The notes beneath the pieces are model-generated. The model was not told the DNA's origin, ran no database searches, and saw only the letters and a program-made list of their open reading frames with translations. Positions 35,970 to 45,782 of a DNA stretch of 64,000 nt are shown piece by piece. The stretch comes from Candidatus Zixiibacteriota bacterium. GTDB lineage: Bacteria > Zixibacteria > MSB-5A5 > DG-27. Every line of letters begins with the position of its first letter. The first letter of the stretch is position 1. The stretch spans positions 17,047 to 81,046 of the forward strand of contig JAUWHO010000045.1 in NCBI GenBank assembly GCA_030605835.1. The letters are read 5' to 3'. The translations under genes were made by a program, and so were the position numbers.

Positions 35970-38900
35970 TCACCCAGCAGTCAGTCTTTTCAAAATATCC
36001 CAGACCTCTGAGACCTTCTTCCCCTCCTCCGTCTTGATGAGCGAGATGACCATCCCGAATCTCGCTCCGGAGACAAACTCCACCGGCTGCCTCAGTTTGC
36101 TCAGGAAGAATTGAACCCGCTCCTTAGTGATCTTCGCCTGGGGATGAAACTGCAGTGTCAACTTCTCCTCTCTGGAGGTGATCCTCTCCAGCTTCAACTT
36201 GGTTCCCAGCATTTTGATCTCCGCCAGCCGGAAAAGCTGCCCCATCTGCGGAGGGGGTTTGCCGAAGCGGTCCGAGAGTTCGGAGCGGAGCTCTTCAGTA
36301 TCCTTGTCGGTTTTCGCCTCCGCCAGCATCTGGTAAACCTGAACGCGGTGAGGCTTCTCTGAGATGTAGTCTTCCGGCAGATATATTTCAGAGTCCAGGT
36401 CAACTCTTATGGGGAGCTCCCTTTCCAGAGGCTGCCCCCGGAGCTCTGATACCGCCTCCTCCAATAGCTTGGTGTAAAGATCGAAGCCCACCTCCTCGAT
36501 GAATCCGTGTTGTTGAGCTCCGAGGAGATTTCCGGCACCTCGGATTTCCAGATCTCGCAGCGCCAGATGGAATCCGGAGCCCAGCTCCGTGAACTCCTCT
36601 ATGGCCTTCAAGCGTTTGCGGGCGGTGGGGGAGAGGAATCTGGGGGCAGGGACCAGAAGGTAGGCGTGAGCCTTGAGGCTGGAACGTCCCACCCGTCCCC
36701 TCAGCTGATAGAGCTGAGCCAGCCCCAGCTTGTCGGCGCGCGCCACGATAATGGTGTTGACGGTGGGGATGTCCAGCCCGGACTCGATGATGGTGGTGGA
36801 CAGCAAGACCTGATAGCGACCCTCCAGAAAGTCCAGCATGATCCTCTCCAATCTCGACTCCGGCATCTGACCGTGGGCGACGGCGATATTCACCTCCGGC
36901 AATAGATTCTGGAGGTAGCGATGAACCGCCATGATAGACTGCACCCGGTTGTGAACGAAATATATCTGACCGCCGCGGGAAAGCTCTCCCTTTATCGCCT
37001 CCACTATTACCTGGGGCGAGAATTTCGCAAGCTGAGTGTGTATCGGTAGACGGTCTTTGGGAGGGGTGTCTATCACCGAGGTATCTTTCGCGCCATAGAG
37101 GGAGAGCTGCATGGTGCGGGGGATGGGGGTGGCGGTCAGGGTGAGGACGTCAACCAGAGTCCGCCACCTTTTCAACTTTTCCTTGTGTTTGACCCCGAAA
37201 CGCTGTTCCTCGTCGATTATCACTAACCCTAAATCCTTGAACTCCACGTCTTTGCTCAAGAGGCGGTGGGTGCCGATGACGATGTCGCAACGACCGCTCT
37301 TCACCTCCTCTAAGATCTGTTTCTGCTCCCCTCTTTTTTTGAATCGCGACAGCATCTCGATTTTGACCGGAAAGGCGGCCAATCTCTCTCTGAAGGTGTG
37401 GTAGTGTTGTTGCGCCAGAATTGTGGTGGGAACCAACAACGCCACCTGCTTGCCGTTGTCGACGGCCTTGAAGGCGGCCCGGATGGCCACCTCGGTCTTT
37501 CCGTAGCCGACATCGCCGCAGATTAGACGATCCATCGGGTAAGGAGCCTCCATGTCTCTCTTGACCTCCTCGATGGCCTTCATCTGGTCGGGAGTTTCCT
37601 CGTAGACGAAGGAGGCCTCCAGCTCCCTCTGCCAGGGGGTGTCGGCAGCACTGGCGAAGCCTGGATGGGCAATCCTCTGGGCGTAGATCTTTATCAGGCC
37701 CACGGCCATATCCATTATGGCTTTCTTGGCCCGGGTCTTGATTTTCTGCCAGCCCGGGCCCCCCAGCTTGGTGAGCTTAGGATGTCCCTCCCTGCCGGCA
37801 TATTTCTGCACCCGGTTGAACTGCTCGATGGGGACGTAGAGCTTATCATTCCCCTGATAGACTATCAAGAGGCAATCGCGTTTTCTGTCCTCGATGGTGA
37901 TGGTCTCCAGCCCCAGGTATTTCCCGATCCCGAAATCGATATGGACGATGTAGTCCCCCTCCCTAAGGCTGGTGTAGCTCTGCAGGGCGATCCCCTCCTT
38001 AAACCTCCGGCGTCTCTCCCGGATTCGGTGGCGGGGGAAGATCTGGTGGTCGGTCAAAACCGCCAGTCTGGCCTCCGGAAAGATGAACCCCCCTTCAAGT
38101 TCTGCCACCGGAAGGTTTACTCTTACGGAGAACTGGTCTAAAAGCTCCCCGATGCGCTCTCTCTGACCGGCGTTGGCGCAGCACACGAAAACCTCCATGC
38201 CCTCCGATAGATAATCCTCCAGCCTCTTTTTGAATTGGCCCAAACTGGAGTCGCTCGGTTGCGGATGAGTCTCTATTCTGATGGCATCCCCTTTCAGAGC
38301 GAGGTCTTCCAGATCGAGTCGCTGATAGCTGTCAATAGTCTCCCAGAGGGAGTTCCCCTCCGAACCGGAGTCGCCTTCTGCGGGGAGGAAGTAGCTCATC
38401 TTAAGAGGCGGGAGGGGACCGTATTTCTCAACCATATCAGAACGGGCACTGCTGGCGAGCTGGATAAAATCTTTTAGCCCCGAGGCTAAAAGCTCCGCCT
38501 CCGCGGTCACCACGATGGTGTCTTTCGGGAGATAATCGAAGATGGTGGCTTGAGGAATTCCCAAAAACGGCGCGAACCATTCCAATCCCTCGAAACCTCT
38601 CTCATCTTGGAGCAGCTCTTTGGATTCCGGGGACAAGATCTCGGGGGAGGATTTTAGCTTTCTTGAAAGCTCACTTCGGTCGATCAAAAATTCCCTCTGG
38701 GGCCAAAGGCTGAATTCAGAAAGCCTTCTTTTTGACCTCTGGGTGTTGATGGAGAAGAGGCGCAGCGATTCCACCGCCTCCCCCCAGAACTCGATTCTTA
38801 TCGGGTATTCGCTGGAGTTGGGGAAAAAGTCGATTATCCCCCCCCGGACCGCAAAATCGCCGACCTCCTCAACGAGGGGGACGCGGTTGAAATTCAGCCT

Positions 38901-39380
38901 GGCCAATTTCGCAGCCAAGTCCTCGTGGCCGAAATCGATCCCCTCTCTCAACATAATTGAGCTGGCCTCCAGCACCTCGGGGGTGATGGTCTTCTCGATG
39001 ACTGCCTTCAGGGTGGTGACCACAAGTAGCGGGTTGGCTCGGCGGAGTTGACCCAGACATTCCAATCTGCCTCCGGAGTTCTCAGGATAGGGAGTTTTCA
39101 GCTCGTAAGGCTCAATCCCCCAGGAGGGGAAAAGACTGACCCCCTTCTCTCCGGAAAGGGACCTCAAGTCTCCGAAGAGACCGTTTGCCGACTCATCGGA
39201 GTCTGTGATGACGATTAGCGACCGTCGGAGGGAGTTGAAAAGGTGAGCAATCAGGAGTGACCTGGAGGAGGCCTCCAACCCGGAGACCTGGATGGTTTTT
39301 TCTCCCTCCTTCAGGGAACTCAATATCCTTCGCAAGGAGGGAGTGCGGTTAAGAGCCTGGAACAGTTTCGAGAGCGACAT
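35970..39380 (-). CDS. mfd: Transcription-repair coupling factor Mfd
   Basis: Mfd displaces RNA polymerase stalled at DNA damage and recruits UvrA. The roughly 1136-residue protein shows the UvrB-like N-terminal module (FPSWGIEPYELKTPYPEN), the RNA-polymerase-binding CarD-like domain (LREGDYIVHIDFGIGKYLG) and the translocase. The translocase has motif I GDVGYGKTEVA, motif II IIDEEQRFGVKH, LTATPIPRTMQLSL and motif VI LRGRVGRS. The C-terminal TRCF domain follows. I place the start at ATG 39380 (MSLSKLF); an in-frame TTG at 39398 is less likely. No clear ribosome site. Full length. Confidence 0.95.
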   Translation of the reverse strand: MSLSKLFQALNRTPSLRRILSSLKEGEKTIQVSGLEASSRSLLIAHLFNSLRRSLIVITDSDESANGLFGDLRSLSGEKGVSLFPSWGIEPYELKTPYPENSGGRLECLGQLRRANPLLVVTTLKAVIEKTITPEVLEASSIMLREGIDFGHEDLAAKLARLNFNRVPLVEEVGDFAVRGGIIDFFPNSSEYPIRIEFWGEAVESLRLFSINTQRSKRRLSEFSLWPQREFLIDRSELSRKLKSSPEILSPESKELLQDERGFEGLEWFAPFLGIPQATIFDYLPKDTIVVTAEAELLASGLKDFIQLASSARSDMVEKYGPLPPLKMSYFLPAEGDSGSEGNSLWETIDSYQRLDLEDLALKGDAIRIETHPQPSDSSLGQFKKRLEDYLSEGMEVFVCCANAGQRERIGELLDQFSVRVNLPVAELEGGFIFPEARLAVLTDHQIFPRHRIRERRRRFKEGIALQSYTSLREGDYIVHIDFGIGKYLGLETITIEDRKRDCLLIVYQGNDKLYVPIEQFNRVQKYAGREGHPKLTKLGGPGWQKIKTRAKKAIMDMAVGLIKIYAQRIAHPGFASAADTPWQRELEASFVYEETPDQMKAIEEVKRDMEAPYPMDRLICGDVGYGKTEVAIRAAFKAVDNGKQVALLVPTTILAQQHYHTFRERLAAFPVKIEMLSRFKKRGEQKQILEEVKSGRCDIVIGTHRLLSKDVEFKDLGLVIIDEEQRFGVKHKEKLKRWRTLVDVLTLTATPIPRTMQLSLYGAKDTSVIDTPPKDRLPIHTQLAKFSPQVIVEAIKGELSRGGQIYFVHNRVQSIMAVHRYLQNLLPEVNIAVAHGQMPESRLERIMLDFLEGRYQVLLSTTIIESGLDIPTVNTIIVARADKLGLAQLYQLRGRVGRSSLKAHAYLLVPAPRFLSPTARKRLKAIEEFTELGSGFHLALRDLEIRGAGNLLGAQQHGFIEEVGFDLYTKLLEEAVSELRGQPLERELPIRVDLDSEIYLPEDYISEKPHRVQVYQMLAEAKTDKDTEELRSELSDRFGKPPPQMGQLFRLAEIKMLGTKLKLERITSREEKLTLQFHPQAKITKERVQFFLSKLRQPVEFVSGARFGMVISLIKTEEGKKVSEVWDILKRLTAG

Positions 39381-39395
39381 GGAAAAGAGAAACAG

Positions 39396-39425
39396 CAAAA
39401 CCCCAGAGTTGAAAAACCCTGGGTT
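39396..39425 (-). terminator. Weak terminator-like hairpin after the methyltransferase gene
   Basis: Minus-strand inverted repeat AACCCAG...CTGGGGTT with a loop of about 11 nt followed by TTTT, between the methyltransferase stop and the mfd start. It could attenuate readthrough into mfd. Confidence 0.35.
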
Positions 39426-39474
39426 CGGTCCTTTTTCGATTTTCGCCTCTCGGGAACGGAGTCCCGAGGGAGCC

Positions 39475-40245
39475 CTACGATTCCCTTTTGGCCTTAGTTT
39501 TTGCCCTCTCCCTGGGCTTATTGGCCATTATGATCATTCGGGGGGAGTCGGCGCTGTATTGACCCAGTTTGAAATCCCCGAACACCGCTTCCAGGTAAAG
39601 ATTCGCTTTCCTGAGCATCTCAAGTAGCTCCACTAAGGTGTAAAGCCTCAGGGAGAAGTTGGATTTCTTGCTCTCATGGTCGTCGTGGATGAGAGTGCGG
39701 TTCACCTCCAATACCCCTCTGAAGAAGTCAAACAACATTTCCTCCAGCAGGATAAAGTCGGTCTGTTTCGACCACCTTTTCGGCTGCCAGTTTTTAAGGA
39801 GATGCTCGCGGTTGAGGACGTCCATCAGGAAGACCCCGCCGGGCTTCAAGGCTTTGAAGACTTCGCTTAGAACCTTCTGGTTGTCCTCTTCCTGCTCGAA
39901 GTATCCGAAGGCGGTAAACATACTTATGACGGCGTCGAACTCGTCCTCGAAGGGGAGCTGGCGGGTATCGCCGTGGATCAGTCTCAAGGTAACCCCGGAC
40001 TCCTCGGCGGCCTGAGCGGCTCTCTGGAGGAGATGTTCGGAGAAATCGAAGCCGGTGATCTGGAAATCCTTCTTCGCCAGGGGGATGGCGTGACGTCCGT
40101 GGCCACAACAGAGGTCGAGGATCTTCGATTTCGGCTTCAGCTCCGTCATCTGGAGAATGGCCTCAACCTCGAGAGGTGCCTCCTCGTCGAGATGAGGTTC
40201 AATGGCGAGGTAGTCTTCGTTGAACAGCTTTTTCCACCAGGGCAT
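39475..40245 (-). CDS. Class I SAM-dependent methyltransferase
   Basis: The 256-residue protein has motif I ILDLCCGHGRHAIPL (about 43-57), an acidic motif II (ITGFDFSEHLL), FDAVISMFTAFGYFE and LKPGGVFLMDVL. Such proteins methylate small molecules or protein/RNA; the substrate cannot be told. The C-terminus is a short basic tail (KPRERAKTKAKRES). It lies 95 nt ahead of mfd on the same strand and may be co-transcribed with it. Confidence 0.88.
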   Translation of the reverse strand: MPWWKKLFNEDYLAIEPHLDEEAPLEVEAILQMTELKPKSKILDLCCGHGRHAIPLAKKDFQITGFDFSEHLLQRAAQAAEESGVTLRLIHGDTRQLPFEDEFDAVISMFTAFGYFEQEEDNQKVLSEVFKALKPGGVFLMDVLNREHLLKNWQPKRWSKQTDFILLEEMLFDFFRGVLEVNRTLIHDDHESKKSNFSLRLYTLVELLEMLRKANLYLEAVFGDFKLGQYSADSPRMIIMANKPRERAKTKAKRES

Positions 40246-40416
40246 CGTATCCGCCAGCAGTCTTTTTTGAGATAATCGTCAAATATCCCGCTTTCATTAA
40301 TATGTTCCCAGCTTCAACCAATTGCAAGGCTTTTTGCTCGATTGTCGTCCGGATCGGAGTGACCAGACCGCTGTTGCTATCGAGACAGACTCTTCAGAGG
40401 TGCTGAGGGTGCAGTT

Positions 40417-40737
40417 CTATTCCCCCTCCACCACCACCGCGGTCCCGTATGCCAAAAGCTCTGCGGCCCCCTGCATGAGCATGGAGGTTGCAAAGCGCAG
40501 GGTGACGATGGCGTTGGCGCCCCTCTTTTCGGCCTCGGCGACCATGCGGTCTAAAGCCTGTTCCCTCGCCTCCGCCAACATCTTGGTGTAATCGACAACC
40601 TCCCCGCCAACCACATTCCTCAGTGCCGCCAAGAGATCCCGCCCGAGGTGGCGGGCACGAATGGTGTTCCCCTTAACCAGCCCCAGAGTCTCAACGATTC
40701 TTTTGCCAGCTACAGTATCAGAGGTGGTTATTATCAT
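40417..40737 (-). CDS. YbjQ/UPF0145 family protein
   Basis: The 106-residue protein has the family's hallmark segments (SDTVAGKRIVETLGLVKGNT at the start, RGANAIVTLRF and YGTAVVVE at the end). YbjQ-like proteins form pentameric dodecin-like barrels of unknown role. The start overlaps the stop of the anti-sigma gene by 4 nt (ATGA), so it is the third gene of the sigma operon. Confidence 0.88.
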   Translation of the reverse strand: MIITTSDTVAGKRIVETLGLVKGNTIRARHLGRDLLAALRNVVGGEVVDYTKMLAEAREQALDRMVAEAEKRGANAIVTLRFATSMLMQGAAELLAYGTAVVVEGE

Positions 40738-41180
40738 CTCTGGACCTCCTTATATCTGTCGCGCCGGTAGGCGAAGATTCTCTCACGGATAACGGATACC
40801 AACAGAATGATGAAACCGAGTCCCAAGGTGCTCACTCCGATTTTGACCAGAAGCGAAACTTCCGGATCGGCGAGGAACTGCGAAAGGGACTCATACAGCC
40901 CGAAGCTGATCAAGATAATTGCCCCCGCGGAGAGGAGAATCCAGCCCAGACTGCGTTCGACCCGTCTGTAAATGCTCTTCCAGTATCCAGCCCAGACCTC
41001 CTCCGACAGATCTTTGAACCTCACCGAATCGGTCACCTCCTTCAATCTCAAAAGCTCTTCGTGTTTTCTGCGACATTTCTCACAGACCCGAAGATGTCCT
41101 CTCAGCATCTGCTCCTGAGAGGTATCAAGCTCCCGGTCCAACAGGCCGCTTATCAGAAATTCGAACTTCTCACATCCCAT
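40734..41180 (-). CDS. Zinc-binding anti-sigma factor, membrane anchored
   Basis: The 148-residue protein has a ZAS-type zinc finger (HLRVCEKCRRKHEELL, the H-x3-C-x2-C motif at about 29-36, after FLISGLLDRELD). A linker and two hydrophobic segments (about 78-97 and 109-131) follow. It would hold the sigma factor encoded directly upstream (6-nt gap) at the membrane until a signal releases it. The partner gene is frameshifted in this sequence. Confidence 0.85.
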   Translation of the reverse strand: MGCEKFEFLISGLLDRELDTSQEQMLRGHLRVCEKCRRKHEELLRLKEVTDSVRFKDLSEEVWAGYWKSIYRRVERSLGWILLSAGAIILISFGLYESLSQFLADPEVSLLVKIGVSTLGLGFIILLVSVIRERIFAYRRDRYKEVQR

Positions 41181-41186
41181 AGCCGC

Positions 41187-41751
41187 TCAGATCAGATCTT
41201 TCAACTCCTCCTTCAACTTCATCCGGGCATAGTAGAGCCTTGACATCACGCTTCCGAGAGGAATCTGGAGAATCTCGGAGATCTCCCTATACGAGAAACA
41301 TCGAAAGTGTCTCAGGATTATTATCTCCTTGAAATCTGGTGGGAGATTGCTCAACCCCTCCCAGAGCTTCTTTTTCAGCTCCTTTTGCTCATAGATGGTT
41401 GCGGGGTCAAGCTTTGAGGTTGTCAACTCAAATGGGACCTCCTCCAGACTGACCTCGTATTTCCTGCGGACTCTCCGTTTCTCCAGGTTAGTTAGGCAAA
41501 GATTGGACAGAATCTTATAGAACCAGGTGAAGAATCTGAAATCGGGCTTGTATCTGTGTATGGCTTTGTAAGCTCTCACGAAGGCTTCCTGGGAGAGATC
41601 CAAGGCGGCCTCCCTGTTTCCCACAAAGCCGTAGGCGATGAAGTAGGCGTGGCCGTTTGTATTTCTCCACCAAAACCTCGAAAGCTCTCATCTCTCCACC
41701 CTTGGCCTGGAGGGCCAACTCTTCGTCTGTGCGAGAACTCACCTCGCTCAT
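41187..41751 (-). pseudogene. ECF sigma factor, split by a one-base frameshift
   Basis: Two overlapping frames make one sigma factor of about 187 residues. The upstream frame gives MSEVSSRTDEELALQAKGGE and the start of region 2 (FEVLVEKYK). The second has the rest of region 2 (ALDLSQEAFVRAYKAI, then FFTWFYKILSNLCLTN) and region 4 (LPPDFKEIIILRHF, SYREISEILQIPLGSVMSRL). Deleting one base in GGCC at 41651-41654 fuses them as VEKYKRHAYFIAYGFVGN. The anti-sigma and YbjQ genes downstream form its operon. Either a sequencing error or a genuine inactivation. Confidence 0.82.
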
Positions 41752-42164
41752 AGATGCTTTACCGTTCTCTCCCGAAATTATTCAAATCTGGGGTAGTTGA
41801 TAAATCTTCTCGGCTCAATTATCAAGACCTTTTTGCGATCTTCAAGGATTTGCGGCTCTGAGGTGACATGCTTCGGGGAACGCCCGATTTGCTCGCCTGA
41901 CGAACACGCTCGCATAAGGCAAGGGGAAACAGAAGGACTGTTTCATCAAGAGGTGTGGGTGTTCTCCTTCCGGGTGTTGGGCTCCTCCAATTCTTCTCTT
42001 AGGTTTCTATATGGAGGAGAACTGCCTTTCAGGCCAACCAGTCACTGTAATCCTTTGCAGTTCAAAGGCTAGCGGATGATGAGAGACGGGCGTACAGCTG
42101 TGGCACTATCTTTGAGACTATGTTGAGGTCAAAGTCAAAGCTAACCCCAAGAGGAGGAGGTAAC
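41752..42164. other. Intergenic region without a recognised feature
   Basis: I see no gene and no member of the dispersed hairpin families in this stretch. It must hold the promoters of two diverging units (sigma operon and lipoprotein gene), but no clear -35/-10 pair stands out. Confidence 0.5.
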
Positions 42165-42710
42165 ATGAGACTGAACAAGGCGGTCAAGTGGCTTATCCTT
42201 TTATCGTTGGTAACCATCGGCGGCTTCGTGTTTGTGGTCGGGTGCGGCAACAATTCCACCCCCGTCGACTATCTATATGAGGGTGCCGAAGGCAACAAGC
42301 TACCACAATTTCTTGAGAAACCGGCGGACGCAACAGAAGTCTCGCAATACCTCGACGCCGATGCGGATGGCGAGATCGAGTTTGAGTGCGACGGCGGCGA
42401 GCACGAATTCGTGGTGGCCGCTGGATCGATGCCCGCCAGCTGCACCATCTACATTAGCGCCTGGACCAAATTGTACCAGGGCGACAAGGTTCTGAGATTG
42501 AACTTCGGGCCAGCAGGGTTGGAGTTTGATCCTTCCGCGCAGCTGGTGGTCGATGTGGTTCCCATCTGGGAGAGCGAAAGCGAGCTGAAGCTCTACTGGT
42601 ATGATCCCGACGATGGGGAATGGGAGTTACAGGAAGCAGCTGCGGTCGACGTCAACGGCAAAGCCGGCTTCCACGTCGAGCACTTCTCCAAGTACGCGAT
42701 CTCTCGTTAG
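42165..42710 (+). CDS. Small lipoprotein of unknown function
   Basis: The start at ATG 42165 is fixed by GAGGAGGTAAC immediately before it; an in-frame ATG 45 nt upstream has no such site. The 181-residue product has a lipoprotein signal (about 1-26) with lipobox FVVGC, then CGNNSTPVDYLYEG. The mature part is acidic and beta-rich (DADADGEIEFECDGGEHEF, KLYWYDPDDGEWEL). FHVEHFSKYAIS near the end resembles ZU5-like ends found in other surface proteins. Role unknown. A strong terminator follows. Confidence 0.8.
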   Translation: MRLNKAVKWLILLSLVTIGGFVFVVGCGNNSTPVDYLYEGAEGNKLPQFLEKPADATEVSQYLDADADGEIEFECDGGEHEFVVAAGSMPASCTIYISAWTKLYQGDKVLRLNFGPAGLEFDPSAQLVVDVVPIWESESELKLYWYDPDDGEWELQEAAAVDVNGKAGFHVEHFSKYAISR

Positions 42711-42734
42711 GGTTCAGAATGTGTGCGACGATGT

Positions 42735-42763
42735 GACAAAGCCCGCCGGAGGCGGGCTTTGTC
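42735..42763. terminator. Perfect 13-bp hairpin terminator
   Basis: GACAAAGCCCGCC, loop GGA, GGCGGGCTTTGTC. It can serve both strands. Just after it, at about 42775-42810, lies a family L run (GTCAATAGTCAATAG). Confidence 0.75.
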
Positions 42764-42861
42764 GTTCATGGTTCATAGTTGATAGTCAATAGTCAATAGT
42801 CAATAGCTCGCAGACCACCATTCCGCCTGGTGATGGGCGTGATGACCTCAGGAGCAAGTGC

Positions 42862-43782
42862 CTATTTGTCCTTCCCAGTTTCCCGTTTCCTAGTTAGGTT
42901 CCACAGTTTGCTGCTTCGTATTGACGAATAGTTAACGATATAGATCCCCAGAAAAACTAAAGCGGTCCCCAGAAGTGTCCTGATATCGACTTTCTCACCG
43001 TAGGTCGCCCACCCCAAGAATAGAGCCACAACCGGGGTGGCAAAAGCGATAATGGCCAAGCGAGTGGCCTCCATTCTCCTCAACAGCCAGTAATACAAGC
43101 TGAAAGCGAGAGCGGAACCGACCAGGGACAGATACAGAAGCGATCCCACTGAGGAAGGGGTGAACCTCATAGCTCGTATGTCCTCAGTTAAGAATCCCAG
43201 TGAGAGTATAATAAGTGCCGCCAGAGTCATCTGCATGCTGGTCAGAACGATGGGAGAAAGCTCGGTGAGATGCCGCTTCACCAGGACTGCAGCGTAGCCG
43301 CTGGTGGCAGCACTGGCTACCAAGGCTACCATCCCCCAGAAGGCCAAGTCCGAGCCCAAGCCCAGTCTTTCGGAGAAGATCACCAGAACACCTGCGACCC
43401 CCAGGAACAATCCCATCCCCTTGGCGAGGGTGAATCGCTCCGCAGACAGAATCGAGTGAGCGAAGAGAGCCACAAAGAAAGGGTGGGTGGAAAACAGAAC
43501 CGAGGCCAGACCGGAGGAGATATACTGTGCGCCCCAATAGACGAGAATATACGTCGCAACATACATGAAAATGGTGGTAACACATATGCGAAAGCACGTG
43601 GACAGATCTTTAGGGAAACGGGCCTTTTGCACTTTGGCGATCAAAAAGAGCACCAGGGCTGCGATGACGAAACGCAACCCCGCAGACAGAAAGGGTGGGA
43701 AATCCTCCAGTCCGATCTTTATCCCCAGCCAGGTGGAACCCCAGATGAGGCACAGAAGTGCCACCAGAAAGAAGTTCAGCAA
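42862..43782 (-). CDS. EamA/DMT family transporter
   Basis: The 306-residue inner-membrane protein has ten hydrophobic helices in two EamA halves. The first has CLIWGSTWLGIKIGLEDFPP. The second has YAAVLVKRHLTELSPIVLT and ALAFSLYYWLLRR, then FATPVVALFLGWATYGE. Members export or import metabolites such as amino acids; specificity is not predictable. It starts at TTG 43782 with AAAGGA as ribosome site. Confidence 0.88.
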   Translation of the reverse strand: MLNFFLVALLCLIWGSTWLGIKIGLEDFPPFLSAGLRFVIAALVLFLIAKVQKARFPKDLSTCFRICVTTIFMYVATYILVYWGAQYISSGLASVLFSTHPFFVALFAHSILSAERFTLAKGMGLFLGVAGVLVIFSERLGLGSDLAFWGMVALVASAATSGYAAVLVKRHLTELSPIVLTSMQMTLAALIILSLGFLTEDIRAMRFTPSSVGSLLYLSLVGSALAFSLYYWLLRRMEATRLAIIAFATPVVALFLGWATYGEKVDIRTLLGTALVFLGIYIVNYSSIRSSKLWNLTRKRETGKDK

Positions 43783-44020
43783 ATCTCTATCCTTTTAAAC
43801 CGAAAGTCTCTCAACTTGAGAGGCAAACTTAAGGATTTTGACCTCCGTGGTCAACTCGAAACTCAAGGGAACGCTCTCAGAGGATTTGCCGGGCAGGAAT
43901 GCCCGACCTATTTCTCTGCATAATTCTCCGCAGGGGTCCGAATCTATCCGATCGGGAAGAGATGGAGTTATCGGTTCGGATGCGCATGGGGATGTCGGAT
44001 GTTCTTCAGAAAATGATATG

Positions 44021-44050
44021 AAAAAGCCCCGGGACAAGGCCCCGGGGCTT
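44021..44050 (-). terminator. Rho-independent terminator of icd
   Basis: On the minus strand a 10-bp stem AAGCCCCGGG/CCCGGGGCTT with a 7-nt loop is followed by a T-run (44021-44025). It starts 30 nt after the icd stop. Confidence 0.85.
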
Positions 44051-44079
44051 GGTGGTTACCTGCCAGAGACTGACTCGCA

Positions 44080-45471
44080 TCAGGCGGCCATGTTCTTGAT
44101 GATGTTGCTCGCAAACTGGGAGGTTGAGACTTTGGTCGCTCCCTTCATCTGGCGGTGGAGGTCGTAGGTGACAGTCTTCTTTACTATGGTCTTCTCAATG
44201 CCGTTTACGACCAGATTCGCGGCCTCCTTCCAGCCAAGATACTCGAGCATCAACACCGCCGAGAGGATCAGGGAGCCGGGGTTGACCATGTCTTTGCCCG
44301 CGTACTTGGGTGCGGTTCCGTGGGTGGCCTCGAAAAGCCCCACATAGTCGCCGATGTTGGCGCCGGGCGCCATTCCCAGACCCCCCACCTGAGCCGCGCA
44401 GGCATCGGAGAGATAATCCCCGTTCAGATTGGGGGTGGCGAGGACGTCGTATTCATCGGAACGAGTCAGAACCTGCTGGAACATGCTGTCGGCGATGCGG
44501 TCCTTGATCATAAGCTTTTTCTTCCACTTCCCGTTGCCGTGAGTCTTCCAGATTTCATCGAGGCAGTCCTTGACCTCTTTGACGATCGGCCTCTGCTTCC
44601 CTTTCGGGAGGCGATCAAATCCGGGCTCGATCATGCGGGCGTTGTCTTCGAGGCTCAGCTTGGGGTTGGCCTCTTTGTTGCCCACAATCCAGGACTCCCG
44701 CTCGGTGACAATCTGTCTCCGGAACTCCTTTTTGGCGAGCTCGTAGCCCCAGTCTCTGAAGGCGCCCTCGGTGTATTTCATTATGTTGCCCTTGTGTACC
44801 AGGGTGACGGATCTGCGTTTGTTGGTGAGGGCATACTGGATGGCTTTCCTGACCAGCCTCTTGGTGCCGGTTACCGAAATCGGTTTGATGCCGATACCGG
44901 AGTCAGTCCGGACTTTCGTTCCCATCCTCTGGTTTAAGAAGCTGATGACCTTTTTGACCTCCTTGCTGCCCTTGGGCCATTCGATTCCGGCGTAGACATC
45001 CTCAGTGTTCTCACGGTAGATGACGACATTCATTTTCTCGGGATGGGTGACCGGCGAGGGAACTCCCTGGAAGTATCTGACCGGACGGACGCAGGCATAA
45101 AGATTCAGAGTCTGTCTGAGGGTGACGTTCAGGGAGCGATAACCTCCTCCCACCGGCGTGGTGAGAGGTCCCTTCAGGGCGACGATGAAGCCTTTGATGG
45201 CGTTGAACGTGTCCTGAGGTAGGACTTCACGATAGATGTCCATGGCCTTGTCGCCGGCATAGATATCGAACCAGACGATTCTCTTTTTGCCACGATAGGC
45301 TTTTTCGACGGCGGCATCGACCACCCGGCGGCAGGCTCGCATGATGTCCGGCCCGATACCGTCACCTTCAATCACCGGGATTATGGGGTGATCCGGAATT
45401 CGCAGTTTGCCGTTTTTGACTGTTATGCGTTTGCCCTCTTTGGGGACAGTTAATTTTTTGAATTTGACCAT
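44080..45471 (-). CDS. icd: Isocitrate dehydrogenase (NADP type)
   Basis: Oxidises isocitrate to 2-oxoglutarate in the TCA cycle. The 463-residue protein is of the E. coli Icd type. It has [32 protein letters not shown] (substrate loop with the regulatory serine), [31 protein letters not shown] and [17 protein letters not shown]. The Lys-Tyr in PKYAG favours NADP. The ribosome site GGAGG precedes ATG 45471. A TTGACA on the minus strand near 45520-45540 may be the -35, but the -10 is weak. Single gene with its own terminator. Confidence 0.95.
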   Translation of the reverse strand: MVKFKKLTVPKEGKRITVKNGKLRIPDHPIIPVIEGDGIGPDIMRACRRVVDAAVEKAYRGKKRIVWFDIYAGDKAMDIYREVLPQDTFNAIKGFIVALKGPLTTPVGGGYRSLNVTLRQTLNLYACVRPVRYFQGVPSPVTHPEKMNVVIYRENTEDVYAGIEWPKGSKEVKKVISFLNQRMGTKVRTDSGIGIKPISVTGTKRLVRKAIQYALTNKRRSVTLVHKGNIMKYTEGAFRDWGYELAKKEFRRQIVTERESWIVGNKEANPKLSLEDNARMIEPGFDRLPKGKQRPIVKEVKDCLDEIWKTHGNGKWKKKLMIKDRIADSMFQQVLTRSDEYDVLATPNLNGDYLSDACAAQVGGLGMAPGANIGDYVGLFEATHGTAPKYAGKDMVNPGSLILSAVLMLEYLGWKEAANLVVNGIEKTIVKKTVTYDLHRQMKGATKVSTSQFASNIIKNMAA

Positions 45472-45589
45472 CGGTCCTCCGCACGATATTTCAGTTTGTG
45501 ATTCTTGTCACATGCTAACAGGCCTATAATTAATGTCAAAGAGGTTCAAAAGGCAAGTGATTGTTGAGACCAGAGCCGCATTGGAGCTC

Positions 45590-45750
45590 CTTCATTTCGG
45601 GCTGCGGTCTAAGCCGCGCCAGAGGCGGACATCAGCCCGTTGGTATCGGACGCCCCGTCCGATACCCAAAAGGTCACGGATGAGGGCATCCGTGACCAAC
45701 AGTAGTGCGTGGTGGCTTTTGGAAACCTGAAGGTTTCCGCTACATTATCT
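45590..45750. repeat. Intergenic compound element M-C and family B
   Basis: A GCGCCAGAGGCGGAC unit is followed by family M, GGTATCGGACG cccc/CGTCCGATACC (45642-45666). Then come a CCAAAAGG joint and family C, GGTCACGGATG aggg CATCCGTGACC (45672-45697). A family B hairpin GGAAACCTgaAGGTTTCC closes it (about 45720-45738). M joined to C by aaaa is the same compound as at 5917-5972 and, reversed, at 50742-50813 and 61520-61577. Confidence 0.8.
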
Positions 45751-45782
45751 GCCACAATGTCCGTGGGGGATGTCGGTGACGA

